DNA of 64,000 bases from Saccharomycopsis crataegensis (Eukaryota > Ascomycota > Saccharomycetes > Ascoideales > Saccharomycopsidaceae): NCBI RefSeq assembly GCF_037102585.1, contig NW_027043829.1, forward strand, positions 3,968,001-4,032,000, read 5' to 3'. Under the pieces are notes generated by a model. The model was not told where the DNA came from. It searched no databases and saw only the letters and a list, made by a program, of their open reading frames with translations. Below, piece by piece: positions 28,890 through 39,250 of the stretch (the stretch's first letter is position 1; each line of letters opens with the position of its first letter). The translations under genes were made by a program, and so were the position numbers.

Positions 28890-30968
28890 TCAACTTGTGT
28901 AGTTATATAATTCTCTCAATTCATACCAATCAAATACTCCCAACCCTGCTGCAACAATATTATTGAATACTCTATTTTTGAAGGTGAAAACTTTGGACTG
29001 TTTCTTTGACAATGCCTTGGCTTCGACGCCCATTGCTACAAGAAACTTGGAGACAACCTCTTTGTTTGTTCTTCTCATCACCTCTTCGTGATCTTTTTTC
29101 CGTTCTTCACTTGTCGGAAATTCTGATCTGAAAAAACCTGGGGGAGTTGCTGGCAAAGCTGATACCTTATCTTGTTTTTGAAGACGCTTATTTCTTTGTA
29201 ATTGTAGTTTTTCTTTCTTTATTTGGCGTTTCCGTAGCTTCTCGGCTTTATTTTCTTCTTTGTGGGTGCATGGAAGCATAATTTCACGATACCGGTTAGT
29301 GATGGGTTGAGTGGTATCCCATCCCGGACTCATTAATTTCAAACCCATTGCTCCAATAGATTTCAAGTATTGACACTTTTCACAAGGGGTTCCATTCTCC
29401 TCCATACTTTCATCTTCATCTTGTTGATCAAAACTTGCACTTGAAATGTCACCAATACAGAGTGTCGGATCTATTTCAGGATTAGAAGATTCAAGTCGTT
29501 CACAGACTGCATCAAAGGCGCTTTTTTGTAGCCTGGCAAACTCGTGTTCCTCTATATCTACTTCATTTCTTCTAAAGTCTTGATTAGTCCATTTTTTTCC
29601 TGATAATGGGCATAAGGTTAGATTTATCGGTTTCTTGGAACGTATTAGTTCTTCAATAAGATCGATATTGAGACTCCGAAACTCTGGTAAAGCCTGTGAA
29701 GGTTTATGATTTGAAATTCTTGGAGAATCTGCAGTGGCGAATGGACCTCTTGGGTCTGGCAACAATGTAGGAGTTCGATTCTTTGGGACCATAATTGTCA
29801 ACTTATCTTTTATTATGGGTGATAGGGCGGGTACCGACACAGAATTAACAAAATTCATTGATGTATTATCCATTATAGAATCATTACCAATAATGGTTCT
29901 TTTCTTTTTGCTTGGCGAAGGTGAGCTGGGCTCTTTTAAGCTTGGGAATTTGACGGAATCATTGCCTTTGAATTGCAAAATCTTCTTCCCTTTATACCTC
30001 CTATCATTAGACTTCAACCTTTTCTTTGCAAGACTAATTTTGGGATTAGTGATTAATTCATTGGGTCTTTTTCCTAGTATATATTTTGTTTCAGTTAATG
30101 GAGTATACATCCCCCTGGCTTCTTGGATGATAGTTTTATCCAGTTCTTTGGCCGGAGAGATTTCCGCTACTTCACAAGTAATATGTCCTAGATCATGTTT
30201 TTCATCTGTTCCTCCTTCCTGATTCATGTCAATATTAAAGATACTTGTTTTTATTTGATACTTATTATTTTCACTTAGGCTACTATTAGGGTTTATCACT
30301 TGGTTAACTTCATCATTCGATATTACACTCTCTTGCAGGTTAAGCGCTGAGTCGCCATCATTGCCATTTAGTGGAAGATCAATTTGCGATGAAAACACAA
30401 CCAGTGGGAAACTATTACCCATTCTGAAATCGATACTATGTTGAGAGGGAGGAATATTTGACGGAGAAGCCAATTGTTCGTCATTTGCCTGCCCTAATGC
30501 CTCAGCCTCTTCTTTTCGCGATGACAGCTGTGATTGCGAAGGTTGAATATTTTCTTTTTCATTATTATTGTAATCGATATTGTTATTTTCAGATTGTTTC
30601 AGACTTTGCGAGAAAATATGGATTGAACAAACTTCTTCTGCTTCATGATGATTCGGTTGACTGTTGATCAGCTCCAAACTTACTATATCCATCGGCATTA
30701 TATTCCCTTTAGATGGAGATTCTGGATCAACCTTTGATATAGAAGACGGCGACAATATATTATAGTCATCATCATTCTCATCCTGGTTAGCGCCCAAGCC
30801 AGATACCAAACGGGTATTAGTAGCTTGCAACCTCTGATTTTCGCGTCGCAATTTTTCATTTTCTAGTTTGGTTTGGCGTAGTTCTTTTTCTAAAGAGTCT
30901 AATTTTCGCTGGACAGTGGCTAGTGATGTCTGGAAAGTGTCAAAAACAAAACGTGATTCTTTCATCAT
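28890..30968 (-). CDS. SAE2: Sae2/CtIP/Ctp1-family DNA end-resection factor
   Basis: A 692-residue protein starts at the ATG at 30968 (MMKESRFVFD); the frame runs six codons further only to a TTG. The N-terminus (about 15-55) is a coiled coil, FQTSLATVQRKLDSLEKELR and onward, expected for the tetramerisation region. The C-terminus has the family core: ATPPGFFRSEFPTSEER, then FTFKNRVFNNIVAAGLGVFDW, matching Sae2's PPGF...FPST block and its final region. The TP before PGF sits where the conserved Cdk site (Ser267 in Sae2, Thr847 in CtIP) lies. A CEKC motif upstream resembles the CxxC of Ctp1/CtIP. Sae2 stimulates Mre11 endonuclease to start resection. It is twice the length of S. cerevisiae Sae2 (345). 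Confidence 0.85.
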   Translation of the reverse strand: MMKESRFVFDTFQTSLATVQRKLDSLEKELRQTKLENEKLRRENQRLQATNTRLVSGLGANQDENDDDYNILSPSSISKVDPESPSKGNIMPMDIVSLELINSQPNHHEAEEVCSIHIFSQSLKQSENNNIDYNNNEKENIQPSQSQLSSRKEEAEALGQANDEQLASPSNIPPSQHSIDFRMGNSFPLVVFSSQIDLPLNGNDGDSALNLQESVISNDEVNQVINPNSSLSENNKYQIKTSIFNIDMNQEGGTDEKHDLGHITCEVAEISPAKELDKTIIQEARGMYTPLTETKYILGKRPNELITNPKISLAKKRLKSNDRRYKGKKILQFKGNDSVKFPSLKEPSSPSPSKKKRTIIGNDSIMDNTSMNFVNSVSVPALSPIIKDKLTIMVPKNRTPTLLPDPRGPFATADSPRISNHKPSQALPEFRSLNIDLIEELIRSKKPINLTLCPLSGKKWTNQDFRRNEVDIEEHEFARLQKSAFDAVCERLESSNPEIDPTLCIGDISSASFDQQDEDESMEENGTPCEKCQYLKSIGAMGLKLMSPGWDTTQPITNRYREIMLPCTHKEENKAEKLRKRQIKKEKLQLQRNKRLQKQDKVSALPATPPGFFRSEFPTSEERKKDHEEVMRRTNKEVVSKFLVAMGVEAKALSKKQSKVFTFKNRVFNNIVAAGLGVFDWYELRELYNYTS

Positions 30969-31542
30969 GGACCGTGACAACCACAAATATTACCATGATA
31001 ATCCCTCTTCCCATGTTAAATCATCATCAGACATAAGTCGCGTTTGTAATTTAAAGAACCGTGGCTGCATAACCTTTTTTCCTAACCGCACCGCTTTTTC
31101 CCACCAAAAAAATTTTTTTTACTCTGAACAAGTTTTTTTTGTGATGGCAAAACTACATTAAAATTTCGAATCAAATCATCAATTCAAATCACTAACTCAA
31201 ATCGGAAGTTCAACACTTTTTTAGTCATAAATAACCAGTGACTTGTTTTAGTTTAAGGCACATTCCTCCCAATTAGTACTATCACCTTATAAATAAGAAC
31301 TTAGTGCGTTGTGACAGCATTACAGAAGTCACTTTTTTTTCATACTTCTGCCCAGAATTTCTCTTATAAGTCTTACAACAGAAAAACGACCAAAAACAAA
31401 CCAACTTAGTTTCTGCGAAAAAAAAACACTCACATAAGAATAAGTCGTCTTTGTGCATATAACTTTTTTCTTTTCTTTCTTTCTCCTCGTATTCTAGGAA
31501 TAACTAAGATTTTTACCTCTCAATTCATATAGCATATCTCTA
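30969..31542. promoter_or_regulatory. Divergent promoter region of SAE2 and LOS1
   Basis: This 574-bp region has A/T runs (31099-31120, 31330-31338) and tandem ATCAATTCAAATCACTAACTCAAATC-like direct repeats near 31170-31205. No MluI-box (ACGCGT) or other cell-cycle site is obvious. Confidence 0.45.
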
Positions 31543-34500
31543 ATGGAGGCGCAAATCCAACAGGCAGTGGAAATTGCATTTAATCCTGCCTCAACGCCTC
31601 AATTAAAGCAACAAGCCCTTGAATTCATTGATGAGATCAAAGCAACAGAAGATGCATGGAACGCATGTTTGCCAATCTTGTACTCTGATCAAGCGCCAGA
31701 CACTGTCAAGTTGTTTGTGTTCCAAATCATTGATTCTTCGATCCCAAGCTTGACCGTTGATCAGTTGGATTCCCTAAAGTCGTTGTTATTGGAATTTTTC
31801 AAGGGAATAGTAGTAAATATCGATGATTTGTCTTCTACAAGTTCAACCTTCAGCCGACTGGGATTTTTGAAAAATAAGTTGGCAACCACTTTTAGCTACA
31901 TGTTTTACTACTCTTACTTAAATATTTGGCCAGGATTTTTCAAGACCTTCATCAAGTTGATTGAGAATGATGACAATAATAAACTCAGAAAGTTAACAAT
32001 TATTGATTACTATCTCCGGATCCTCTTATCCATTCATTCAGAAATTGGCGACCAATTATACCAAAATGACCCCAAAACTGTCGAGGTGTCTAACAACTTG
32101 AAAGATGTAATTAGAATGAATGATATGTCCAGCATTGTCATGAATTGGAAATATATTATCGAGTTTATTGAATCTAGCAATAACACTGATGACGAAACTG
32201 TTGTTGTACTCAAGACTCTCTTTAAGGTGATTGGGTCTTGGGTCGGATGGATTGATATCACTTTGATCATTGGCGATAAGTTTTTCTTGGACAATTTCTA
32301 CAAGTTTTTCGAAGTAAAGATGCTAAGAGATGATATCATTGAATTGTTTATGGAAATAATTAGTAAAAAAATGCTGCTGGACAAAAAAATGGAACTTTTG
32401 CAATTGTTCAATATCAATCAAATTATTGCCACATCAATGAGCAAGCTACAGCTTTTGAAATCAGAAGACTTGGAAAACTCAGCTGACGATGTGAATTTCT
32501 ATGAACATATCTCTAAATTGATCAATACCACTGGTATTGAGTATTTGATTATTATTGAAAAATCGGATTCAAGTATTGAATTGAAACAATTGGCGTTCAC
32601 TAAACTTAATGAAATTTTGCCTTTCTTCTTGGAAATTTTGCCAAATGACTATGATGATATTTCTTTGCAGATTTTTGGATTTATTTCCAATTTCTTAACC
32701 ATCTTGAAGAAGATTCGCAGATATAATAACACTGAAATCTTGGATATTTCCAACTATAATGATTTCCTTGAAAACTTGCTAACTAAAATCATAATCAAAA
32801 TGAAGTATGATGAAGAAGATGATGGCTTGGGCGATGATGAAGAAGATGAGGATGTCAGAGAGTTTGAAGAAATGAGATCGAAATTGAAGGTTTTTCAAGA
32901 AGCAATTTCTAATATTAACCCAGATTTATATCTCACCACGGTCAATAACATCATTAATGAAACTTTATTCAAACCAGATATGGTTAAAGATTGGAGGACT
33001 TTTGAATTGGGGTTGTATGAATTGACAAACTTCAGCGAAATTTTAAGAATAAACACCATGAAGTTACCAAAGAATGAAATTAATAAGCTGAAGCCGTTTT
33101 TACTTTTCCAAGGTTTCTTGATTGATTTAATCAATAAGATGGGGAATATGTTAGTTCAATTAGATCACCCATTGATTCAGTTGTCATTTTTGGAATTGAT
33201 CACAAAACACTATAATTTCTTTATTAATGGACCTCCATCTTCCGGTGTTTCTGATACTAGTACCAAAAATTTCAATGAAAATAATGTATTGACTAACAAT
33301 ATTTTGGAAATCATCAACTCCAAGTATGGTTTATTCAACAATACTCCAAAGGTTCAAAAAAGATGCTTCTATTTGTTTGCTCGGTTTATTAAGTTGACAA
33401 AGCCAAGACTAGAAACCTCAATTCTCAAGAATCTTGTGGTGAACTTGACCCAATCTTTGCTTCTTATCAAGGCGAAAATTGATAATAATAGCAACGATAA
33501 CAAAATAATCGATCTCGAAAATGATGAAGAAGTTCCAGACGACGTGCTTTTCGATAATCAATTGTATTTGTTTGAGACTGTGGGTTTGTTAATCTCATTG
33601 TATGATGGGGATAAAAATGAAATTGCCGAGATGATTGATTTGGTATTGAATCCTATTTTCAATGATTTAAAGCAATGTATGGATATCTTTGGTAATTTCA
33701 GTTATCCTTTGGACCAACAACAAATCTTATTGCAAGTGCACCATTGTATTACTGCTATGGGAACGTTTGCCAGAGGGTTTGAACAACAGCAGGTTTTGAA
33801 GAATTTAACGGGGACCAAAGAGGTGGTGGGGTTAAAGTTCAAGAACTCTTGTGAAGCTTCTGTGATGATTCTTGAACAATTCAGGAACTTTAGAATTATT
33901 AGAGACTGCGTCCGTTTCTTATTTAGTCGGATGATGCCAATATTACAAGGTGATATCCGTGGTTATTTAACTACTTTGATTTCTATAGCCTTGGCGAATG
34001 AAAAGATGAGCAGTGGAGAATTGATCAGTTTTGTCAGTTTTATCAACCAGATCATTTATCTGTTCAACAAGGATGGTGAATTTTATGATTTATTGAACGA
34101 ACTAGTGGGATCGCTTATTGATAGAATTTTCAAGACTTTGGAATGTCAAAAGATGATGATCGATGCTAAGATCAATGATGATAGTGTGAAGACTGATAAG
34201 AAATCTGATCCAATTGTTGTGAATTTGAAGTTACAAAGAGTAAACGTTGTTAAGTCATACCTTGGGATTTTATTGACGATGATGAATAATCATGTGTTCA
34301 GTGTTTTATTGAATGACATTAATCAAAAATGGTTACCACCAATTTTCAATTCTGTGTTTGAGTACGTTTGTGACGTGAAGGATGCGATGGTTTGTAAATT
34401 GGCATTTAATGTGCTACAGATGATGGTTGAGTTTTTGAGTGGGGGAGTACTTGCTGATAAGGAGGATTGTTATTATGTTGTCAAAGGAGGAGCGCCACTT

Positions 34501-34809
34501 AAGGTTGACGGGGTGAATGAATATTTGTTGAAGCAAAGTGTTGCAGTATGTTTTGAAATTCCGTTCAAGAATAGTGATTTTGATTTGAAGGATGGCCAGA
34601 GCCGATTGATAATCAATGAAGTGGCGATGTTGTTGAAGCTGTTGTGCAAGTACTACAATGATGTATTTGTGAAATACATGGTGGATGTTTATTTTGTGGA
34701 GATTAATTTGCCGGGTGAGGTTGGTAATGAGTTGATGCAAGCGACGATGAATCTTGGGGATAAGGAGTTTAAACAATATTTCATTGGGTTTGTTGGAAAG
34801 ATGAAATAG
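31543..34809 (+). CDS. LOS1: Los1, exportin-t (tRNA nuclear export)
   Basis: The 1088-residue HEAT-repeat protein is the length of S. cerevisiae Los1 (1100). The N-terminus IQQAVEIAFNPASTPQLKQQ and the Xpo1-like block FLKNKLATTFSYMFYYSYLN...WPGFF (about 108-135) mark an exportin. KVIGSWVGWIDITLII followed by LRDDIIELFMEIISKKM (about 228-277) is the exportin-t specific region. LQVHHCITAMGTFARGFE follows in the C-terminal half. Los1 carries tRNAs out of the nucleus with Ran-GTP. Two adjacent CTG codons directly after ISKKM fall in a polar loop of the family. Confidence 0.9.
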   Translation: MEAQIQQAVEIAFNPASTPQLKQQALEFIDEIKATEDAWNACLPILYSDQAPDTVKLFVFQIIDSSIPSLTVDQLDSLKSLLLEFFKGIVVNIDDLSSTSSTFSRLGFLKNKLATTFSYMFYYSYLNIWPGFFKTFIKLIENDDNNKLRKLTIIDYYLRILLSIHSEIGDQLYQNDPKTVEVSNNLKDVIRMNDMSSIVMNWKYIIEFIESSNNTDDETVVVLKTLFKVIGSWVGWIDITLIIGDKFFLDNFYKFFEVKMLRDDIIELFMEIISKKMLLDKKMELLQLFNINQIIATSMSKLQLLKSEDLENSADDVNFYEHISKLINTTGIEYLIIIEKSDSSIELKQLAFTKLNEILPFFLEILPNDYDDISLQIFGFISNFLTILKKIRRYNNTEILDISNYNDFLENLLTKIIIKMKYDEEDDGLGDDEEDEDVREFEEMRSKLKVFQEAISNINPDLYLTTVNNIINETLFKPDMVKDWRTFELGLYELTNFSEILRINTMKLPKNEINKLKPFLLFQGFLIDLINKMGNMLVQLDHPLIQLSFLELITKHYNFFINGPPSSGVSDTSTKNFNENNVLTNNILEIINSKYGLFNNTPKVQKRCFYLFARFIKLTKPRLETSILKNLVVNLTQSLLLIKAKIDNNSNDNKIIDLENDEEVPDDVLFDNQLYLFETVGLLISLYDGDKNEIAEMIDLVLNPIFNDLKQCMDIFGNFSYPLDQQQILLQVHHCITAMGTFARGFEQQQVLKNLTGTKEVVGLKFKNSCEASVMILEQFRNFRIIRDCVRFLFSRMMPILQGDIRGYLTTLISIALANEKMSSGELISFVSFINQIIYLFNKDGEFYDLLNELVGSLIDRIFKTLECQKMMIDAKINDDSVKTDKKSDPIVVNLKLQRVNVVKSYLGILLTMMNNHVFSVLLNDINQKWLPPIFNSVFEYVCDVKDAMVCKLAFNVLQMMVEFLSGGVLADKEDCYYVVKGGAPLKVDGVNEYLLKQSVAVCFEIPFKNSDFDLKDGQSRLIINEVAMLLKLLCKYYNDVFVKYMVDVYFVEINLPGEVGNELMQATMNLGDKEFKQYFIGFVGKMK

Positions 34810-34881
34810 TTACACGACGTGCTTACATTGAAAGGAGCGGTGGGTGCGTGCGTGAAATAGGGATTTAACGCAATGTAATCA

Positions 34882-34946
<65 letters not shown>

Positions 34947-35694
34947 TTATTGATTATTGATAAAGGCATATAAAAAGTTTTTTAGCATTTTTTTTTCTTT
35001 TTTTTTTTTTTCTATATATATATATTTATTATAATAATAGTAATGATTATACTAATAATAGTAATGGTTATACTAATTTGGATTACATGATAATGGCCTT
35101 GTGAATGTAGGGTTGCAATAATAATCGTTTATTTGTATGGTAAAGAGAACCGATTGGGTAAAATTAGGGAGCCCACCAGCTAGGATGCACGGGTAACTTG
35201 CCACCAGTAATAATAGATAATAAGGGTGGGTGCCAGTGCAAACGAAGGACCCTATTTTTTTATTGATTCTGTATAATATAAAAGAAAGGTGGGCAGCAGC
35301 CGGATAATAATCATACTTGCAAAAGAAACAAAAGGCAAAAAGCAATCACAGCTATTATTATTATCATTATTAGATTGCAAAAAGAGGAAGAAGAAAAAAA
35401 AAAAAAAGCCGGAATTTTTCCCTGTGTGCGAACAAAGCAAAAAAGAAACGGGAGAGGCAACAAGAAAAGTGCAAAATTTATAATTTAAACAACACACCAT
35501 CACCTACTTTTACCATCTTTCCTCTACATTCTCACACAAAAGGGGGATCAGATACATACATATAAAACCAGCGAATAATAATAATACAACATATTCTTCC
35601 ATAGTGTCTGGTTTATCACTGTTATTATTATTATTATCGCCTCCTCTAACCATCACACCATTATAGTCATTCTCTACTTAGTCACCCTTAAATC
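34810..35694. other. Intergenic with long AAT repeat; SOK1 promoter
   Basis: An 885-bp spacer dominated by low complexity: the AAT tract at 34882-34944, T runs near 34988-35012, an A run at 35396-35407 and an ATT tract at about 35622-35638. No RNA gene is seen. Confidence 0.55.
34882..34944. repeat. (AAT)21 microsatellite
   Basis: An uninterrupted 63-bp AAT trinucleotide tract downstream of LOS1 and upstream of SOK1. Confidence 0.95.
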
Positions 35695-38268
35695 ATGAGC
35701 CACCAACTAAACAACCCAACAACAACAACAACGACAACAACAACGACAACAACAGCTAATGACAGCAAGCCTCCTGCTCCTTCCAAGGACCGCCAGAGAC
35801 TCCCGTCAGATGCAAAACACTATCCAGTCTTCAACTTTGGTGCTGGTGCCGTTGCCTCAAATAGCGCAAAAAGATCATGCCTGACTGCCAACACTACTAC
35901 CACCACCATCAACACTACCACTAAGACTAACAACACTGCCACCACCAACAACAATAATAAAAACGGCTCTTTAACCTCTTCTAAAGATACTTCTTCCAAT
36001 GATACCCTCATGATCGCTGCCGATGAACCAAACAAAAGAGCCCGTCTCGATATCGATGTCGACATGTCTATTTCCTCCCTGGCATCAACACTTCTTGATC
36101 GTCATCATCACCACCACCACCACCACCACCATCCTACCAATATTACCTCTTCAACATCAACATCCTCATCGACGTCTCCTAGTCTATCATGTTCCCGTGA
36201 AGGATCTCCAAAACAACCACCTATCCCTGGCTCTGCTACCAATAATATTAATAATAATAATAATAATAATGCATCTGCATCCACCACCTCATCGATCAAA
36301 AATAATACTTCGACCGACGCCAACTCCTCTGCAAGAGACCCTTCTAGCCGCTTCACCACCTCTGCATCTTCAGCAACCCGTCGTAAGCGGTCTCAGTCAT
36401 TACCAAATATCACATTTTCCCACCGTCGGTACCGTTCTCAACCAGCTGCTGCTCTCAATAACATGGTTTTCAACGCTTCTCATAATAATCCTGTATTCAC
36501 TATAAAGACCACCAACGATGGAACCGGTATTAACAATGCTGTTAACAGTCAAGGGTCTCTCAAACAATTTTTCAAAAATAACAAAAAACGTCATGGAAGA
36601 CATCACCGTTCGCACAATAATCTCAGTTTTAACGGTTCAGATCCTAGTCATGCTCAGCTACCTCCAGTAAACACACAATCTCTCAGAGAGATTGATTTAC
36701 AAGAGATCTTGAAAAACCCGCAACTTCGTCATGACATTTTGTTTGATCCCCAACTTCAGTTTCGTCCAAATTTAGATGGCGAACGTGGCAAACGAAAGAA
36801 GCAAGTTGTTGATAAATACTGGAATGAAGTCGAAGTTGAATGCCACGAATATATGAAGGTGTCCAACAAGATCTTGACTAGTGACGGGTCTATTGATATG
36901 GTTGGCAATCTTTCGAAATTCCACAACAAGTATTCGAAGTTGCCTAAATTATTCAGCACCCTTCGGGATATTTTGATCACTTTGTTACCATCGAAAGATC
37001 GAGCAACGGTTTACGATGTGATGGATGTGGATTTATTAGTCCAACAGCTCCGCAAAGGGGTGGTTGATTTTGTATCATTAGCTAGATGGTTGGCCAATGT
37101 TTTCAAATCTCATTGTGCTCCAATGCGTGATAGCTGGGTTGATGAGATGACTTTGAAATTCGTGGAAGCTGATAAAGAAAACTCGATCAAAAAATTGATT
37201 GATGGTTTGCGTACCATCTTTTGTATCTTGGAGGCAATGAAGTTGGATGTCGCCAACCATCAAATCAGGGTGCTTCGTCCAGCGTTGGTGGAAACTGCTG
37301 TCGATTTTGAACGGGACTATTTTAATCAAATGATCACCAGAAGAAACTTGAACATTTCTGACTCGTTGAATTGGTTTACCAAGTACTACAAATTGGAAAT
37401 TTCCGAAAACCCAAACAATAACCCTCAAGCTCCAGTGTACCTTCGAAACGTTACAATTTCCGCGATTATCAAGCTTTTGTCTTGTCGTGAAATGACCACT
37501 GAATTCCCATCATCTTTGTCATTTGACCATTCCAGACTAATTCTTTTGCGTGCCGATGTCCGTCAACTAGTATGCTTACAAATTTGCTTGTATCTTTACA
37601 AGCAATTGGTTTCTACATATAATGCAAAAGACCCACTTAAGAAGTCTCGTCTATTAACCAAAACTTGCCTCCAAGATGTCAAGAGAGAAATTTTGGCGGT
37701 CATCACTGATGAAAATGGTAATGTGAAATGGACCCGTAACATCCCATCTATTGCCGTCCAACTTGCCAAGAGATCAATTATAGACCCAACTAGTGTAAAT
37801 TCGTCATCTGCCAGTACTCCACCTCCATCATCTATCGTGAGTTTTGCGCATTCTTGGTTATTGAAGCAAACTCAACCAAGAAGTGATGTGTATGGATTAA
37901 TGGAAGATAGAATTTTCCAACAATTGAAGACTCTGGTGAGTGACATTCTTGAAAACACTAAGATTGGAAGTTCTACCCCAACTTCTGCTACCGGTGTCAC
38001 TTTTAAAGGCATTCCTTCCCCATCTTCCGCTACCAATTCTGCTGCTGCAGCCAGTAGATCTGGTACCGGTGCTTTAATGAGCAGCTCTTCAATTTCTAAT
38101 AATGCCAGTGGATATACTACTCCGACCACCCCGGGTTCCGCTAATGGTAATGCTCAATTACTGGAAGAAATAGTCTCATTGAGTAGCCGTTTATCAGTGT
38201 TGGCCAATTTCCACTGGTCAGTGTTTGGCAACCATTATACGGAAGCCATTAAGGATATTGAGAACTGA
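35695..38268 (+). CDS. SOK1: Sok1-like TCP11-domain protein
   Basis: The 857-residue protein is close in length to S. cerevisiae Sok1 (901). The first ~330 residues are low complexity: poly-Thr at 9-20, a run of ten or more His near 138-147, Asn and Ser runs. The TCP11 domain follows (about 360-840): QVVDKYWNEVEVECHEYMK, LFSTLRDILITLLPSKDR, DVDLLVQQLRKGVVDFVSLA, CAPMRDSWVDEM and RVLRPALVETAVDFERDYF. Sok1 was isolated as a multicopy suppressor of cAMP-dependent kinase loss; its biochemical activity is not established. TCP11 domains also occur in mammalian sperm and NXT-pathway proteins. Confidence 0.85.
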   Translation: MSHQLNNPTTTTTTTTTTTTANDSKPPAPSKDRQRLPSDAKHYPVFNFGAGAVASNSAKRSCLTANTTTTTINTTTKTNNTATTNNNNKNGSLTSSKDTSSNDTLMIAADEPNKRARLDIDVDMSISSLASTLLDRHHHHHHHHHHPTNITSSTSTSSSTSPSLSCSREGSPKQPPIPGSATNNINNNNNNNASASTTSSIKNNTSTDANSSARDPSSRFTTSASSATRRKRSQSLPNITFSHRRYRSQPAAALNNMVFNASHNNPVFTIKTTNDGTGINNAVNSQGSLKQFFKNNKKRHGRHHRSHNNLSFNGSDPSHAQLPPVNTQSLREIDLQEILKNPQLRHDILFDPQLQFRPNLDGERGKRKKQVVDKYWNEVEVECHEYMKVSNKILTSDGSIDMVGNLSKFHNKYSKLPKLFSTLRDILITLLPSKDRATVYDVMDVDLLVQQLRKGVVDFVSLARWLANVFKSHCAPMRDSWVDEMTLKFVEADKENSIKKLIDGLRTIFCILEAMKLDVANHQIRVLRPALVETAVDFERDYFNQMITRRNLNISDSLNWFTKYYKLEISENPNNNPQAPVYLRNVTISAIIKLLSCREMTTEFPSSLSFDHSRLILLRADVRQLVCLQICLYLYKQLVSTYNAKDPLKKSRLLTKTCLQDVKREILAVITDENGNVKWTRNIPSIAVQLAKRSIIDPTSVNSSSASTPPPSSIVSFAHSWLLKQTQPRSDVYGLMEDRIFQQLKTLVSDILENTKIGSSTPTSATGVTFKGIPSPSSATNSAAAASRSGTGALMSSSSISNNASGYTTPTTPGSANGNAQLLEEIVSLSSRLSVLANFHWSVFGNHYTEAIKDIEN

Positions 38269-38280
38269 TGACTCTTATTG

Positions 38281-38330
<50 letters not shown>

Positions 38331-39250
38331 TGTTATATTTTTTTTAATGCTTTTTTTTTTTTTTTTTTTAATGTTTTCGTTGACTCGGTTTTGATTTTAT
38401 TTTATGCTGTTTTATTTTGATTTCACTTATCATGTTCTTTATGTGTGTGTGAACGAGAACTTCTAGAAAATTGTTTATTAATATAGTTTTTCATCACTAC
38501 TACTACTACCCATCAGGCATTTTTTTTTTTATTACTATTATCATTATTATTATTATTATTATTATTAGGCTATCGATTAATTTATTTTGCTTACTATTTG
38601 CACATTTTTTTTCTTTTCCTTTTCTAATATACTTTCCCGTTCTCTTCTTCTACCTCTATTACTTGTTGTCATTCGCTATACTAGAAACCAGGTATGCTGG
38701 GTGCTTCCACAATCTTCCTCCAATGACAAGGTGCCGCTTACCAATCACCAACAGGGGGTGCCACACAGCACACATCCCTGGGTTCGCAGTTTTCCGTTTT
38801 TTTTTTTTGGCTTTTTGATGCCGTCCCATCGCCAAGAGGATTTTCACCACATTAAGGATTTTTCCGAGGCCCAGAAGTAGCTAACAAAAGAAAGAAGGTT
38901 ACCGAAAAGCAATAGGTGGTGAAATAATCCCGCAGTCGTGATATCTCAACTGATGGTACTCAAAATAATATACACCATTGATATGTCAAAGTATATACAG
39001 AGAAGTAGTAGTAGTAAGTAGTGGTGATGAGAAGAAGAAGATTTATCAAAAGTTACCCGGATAATACACACAAGATGCCACCGATACGGCATACACCTGA
39101 AAGTTTCACCGGACAGGCAGGCACATCATCTCTCATCACCAATGATGACATCAAAAAACACCAGGTTGGGCGCTTATCTACTCTGGGTCCTCCCATTTTT
39201 TTTTTTTTTTGTATTAGCTTCTCAAGTTATCACTCTATTATAATTGATAA
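38269..39250. other. Intergenic with ATT repeats; DUG2 promoter
   Basis: A 982-bp spacer: (ATT)16 at 38281-38328, T runs at 38351-38370, 38520-38530 and 38797-38808, ATT again at 38540-38570, and (AGT)n near 39006-39020. The ORF at 39021-39302 overlaps the DUG2 start and looks like chance. Confidence 0.5.
38281..38328. repeat. (ATT)16 microsatellite
   Basis: An uninterrupted 48-bp ATT tract twelve bases after the SOK1 stop codon. Confidence 0.95.
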
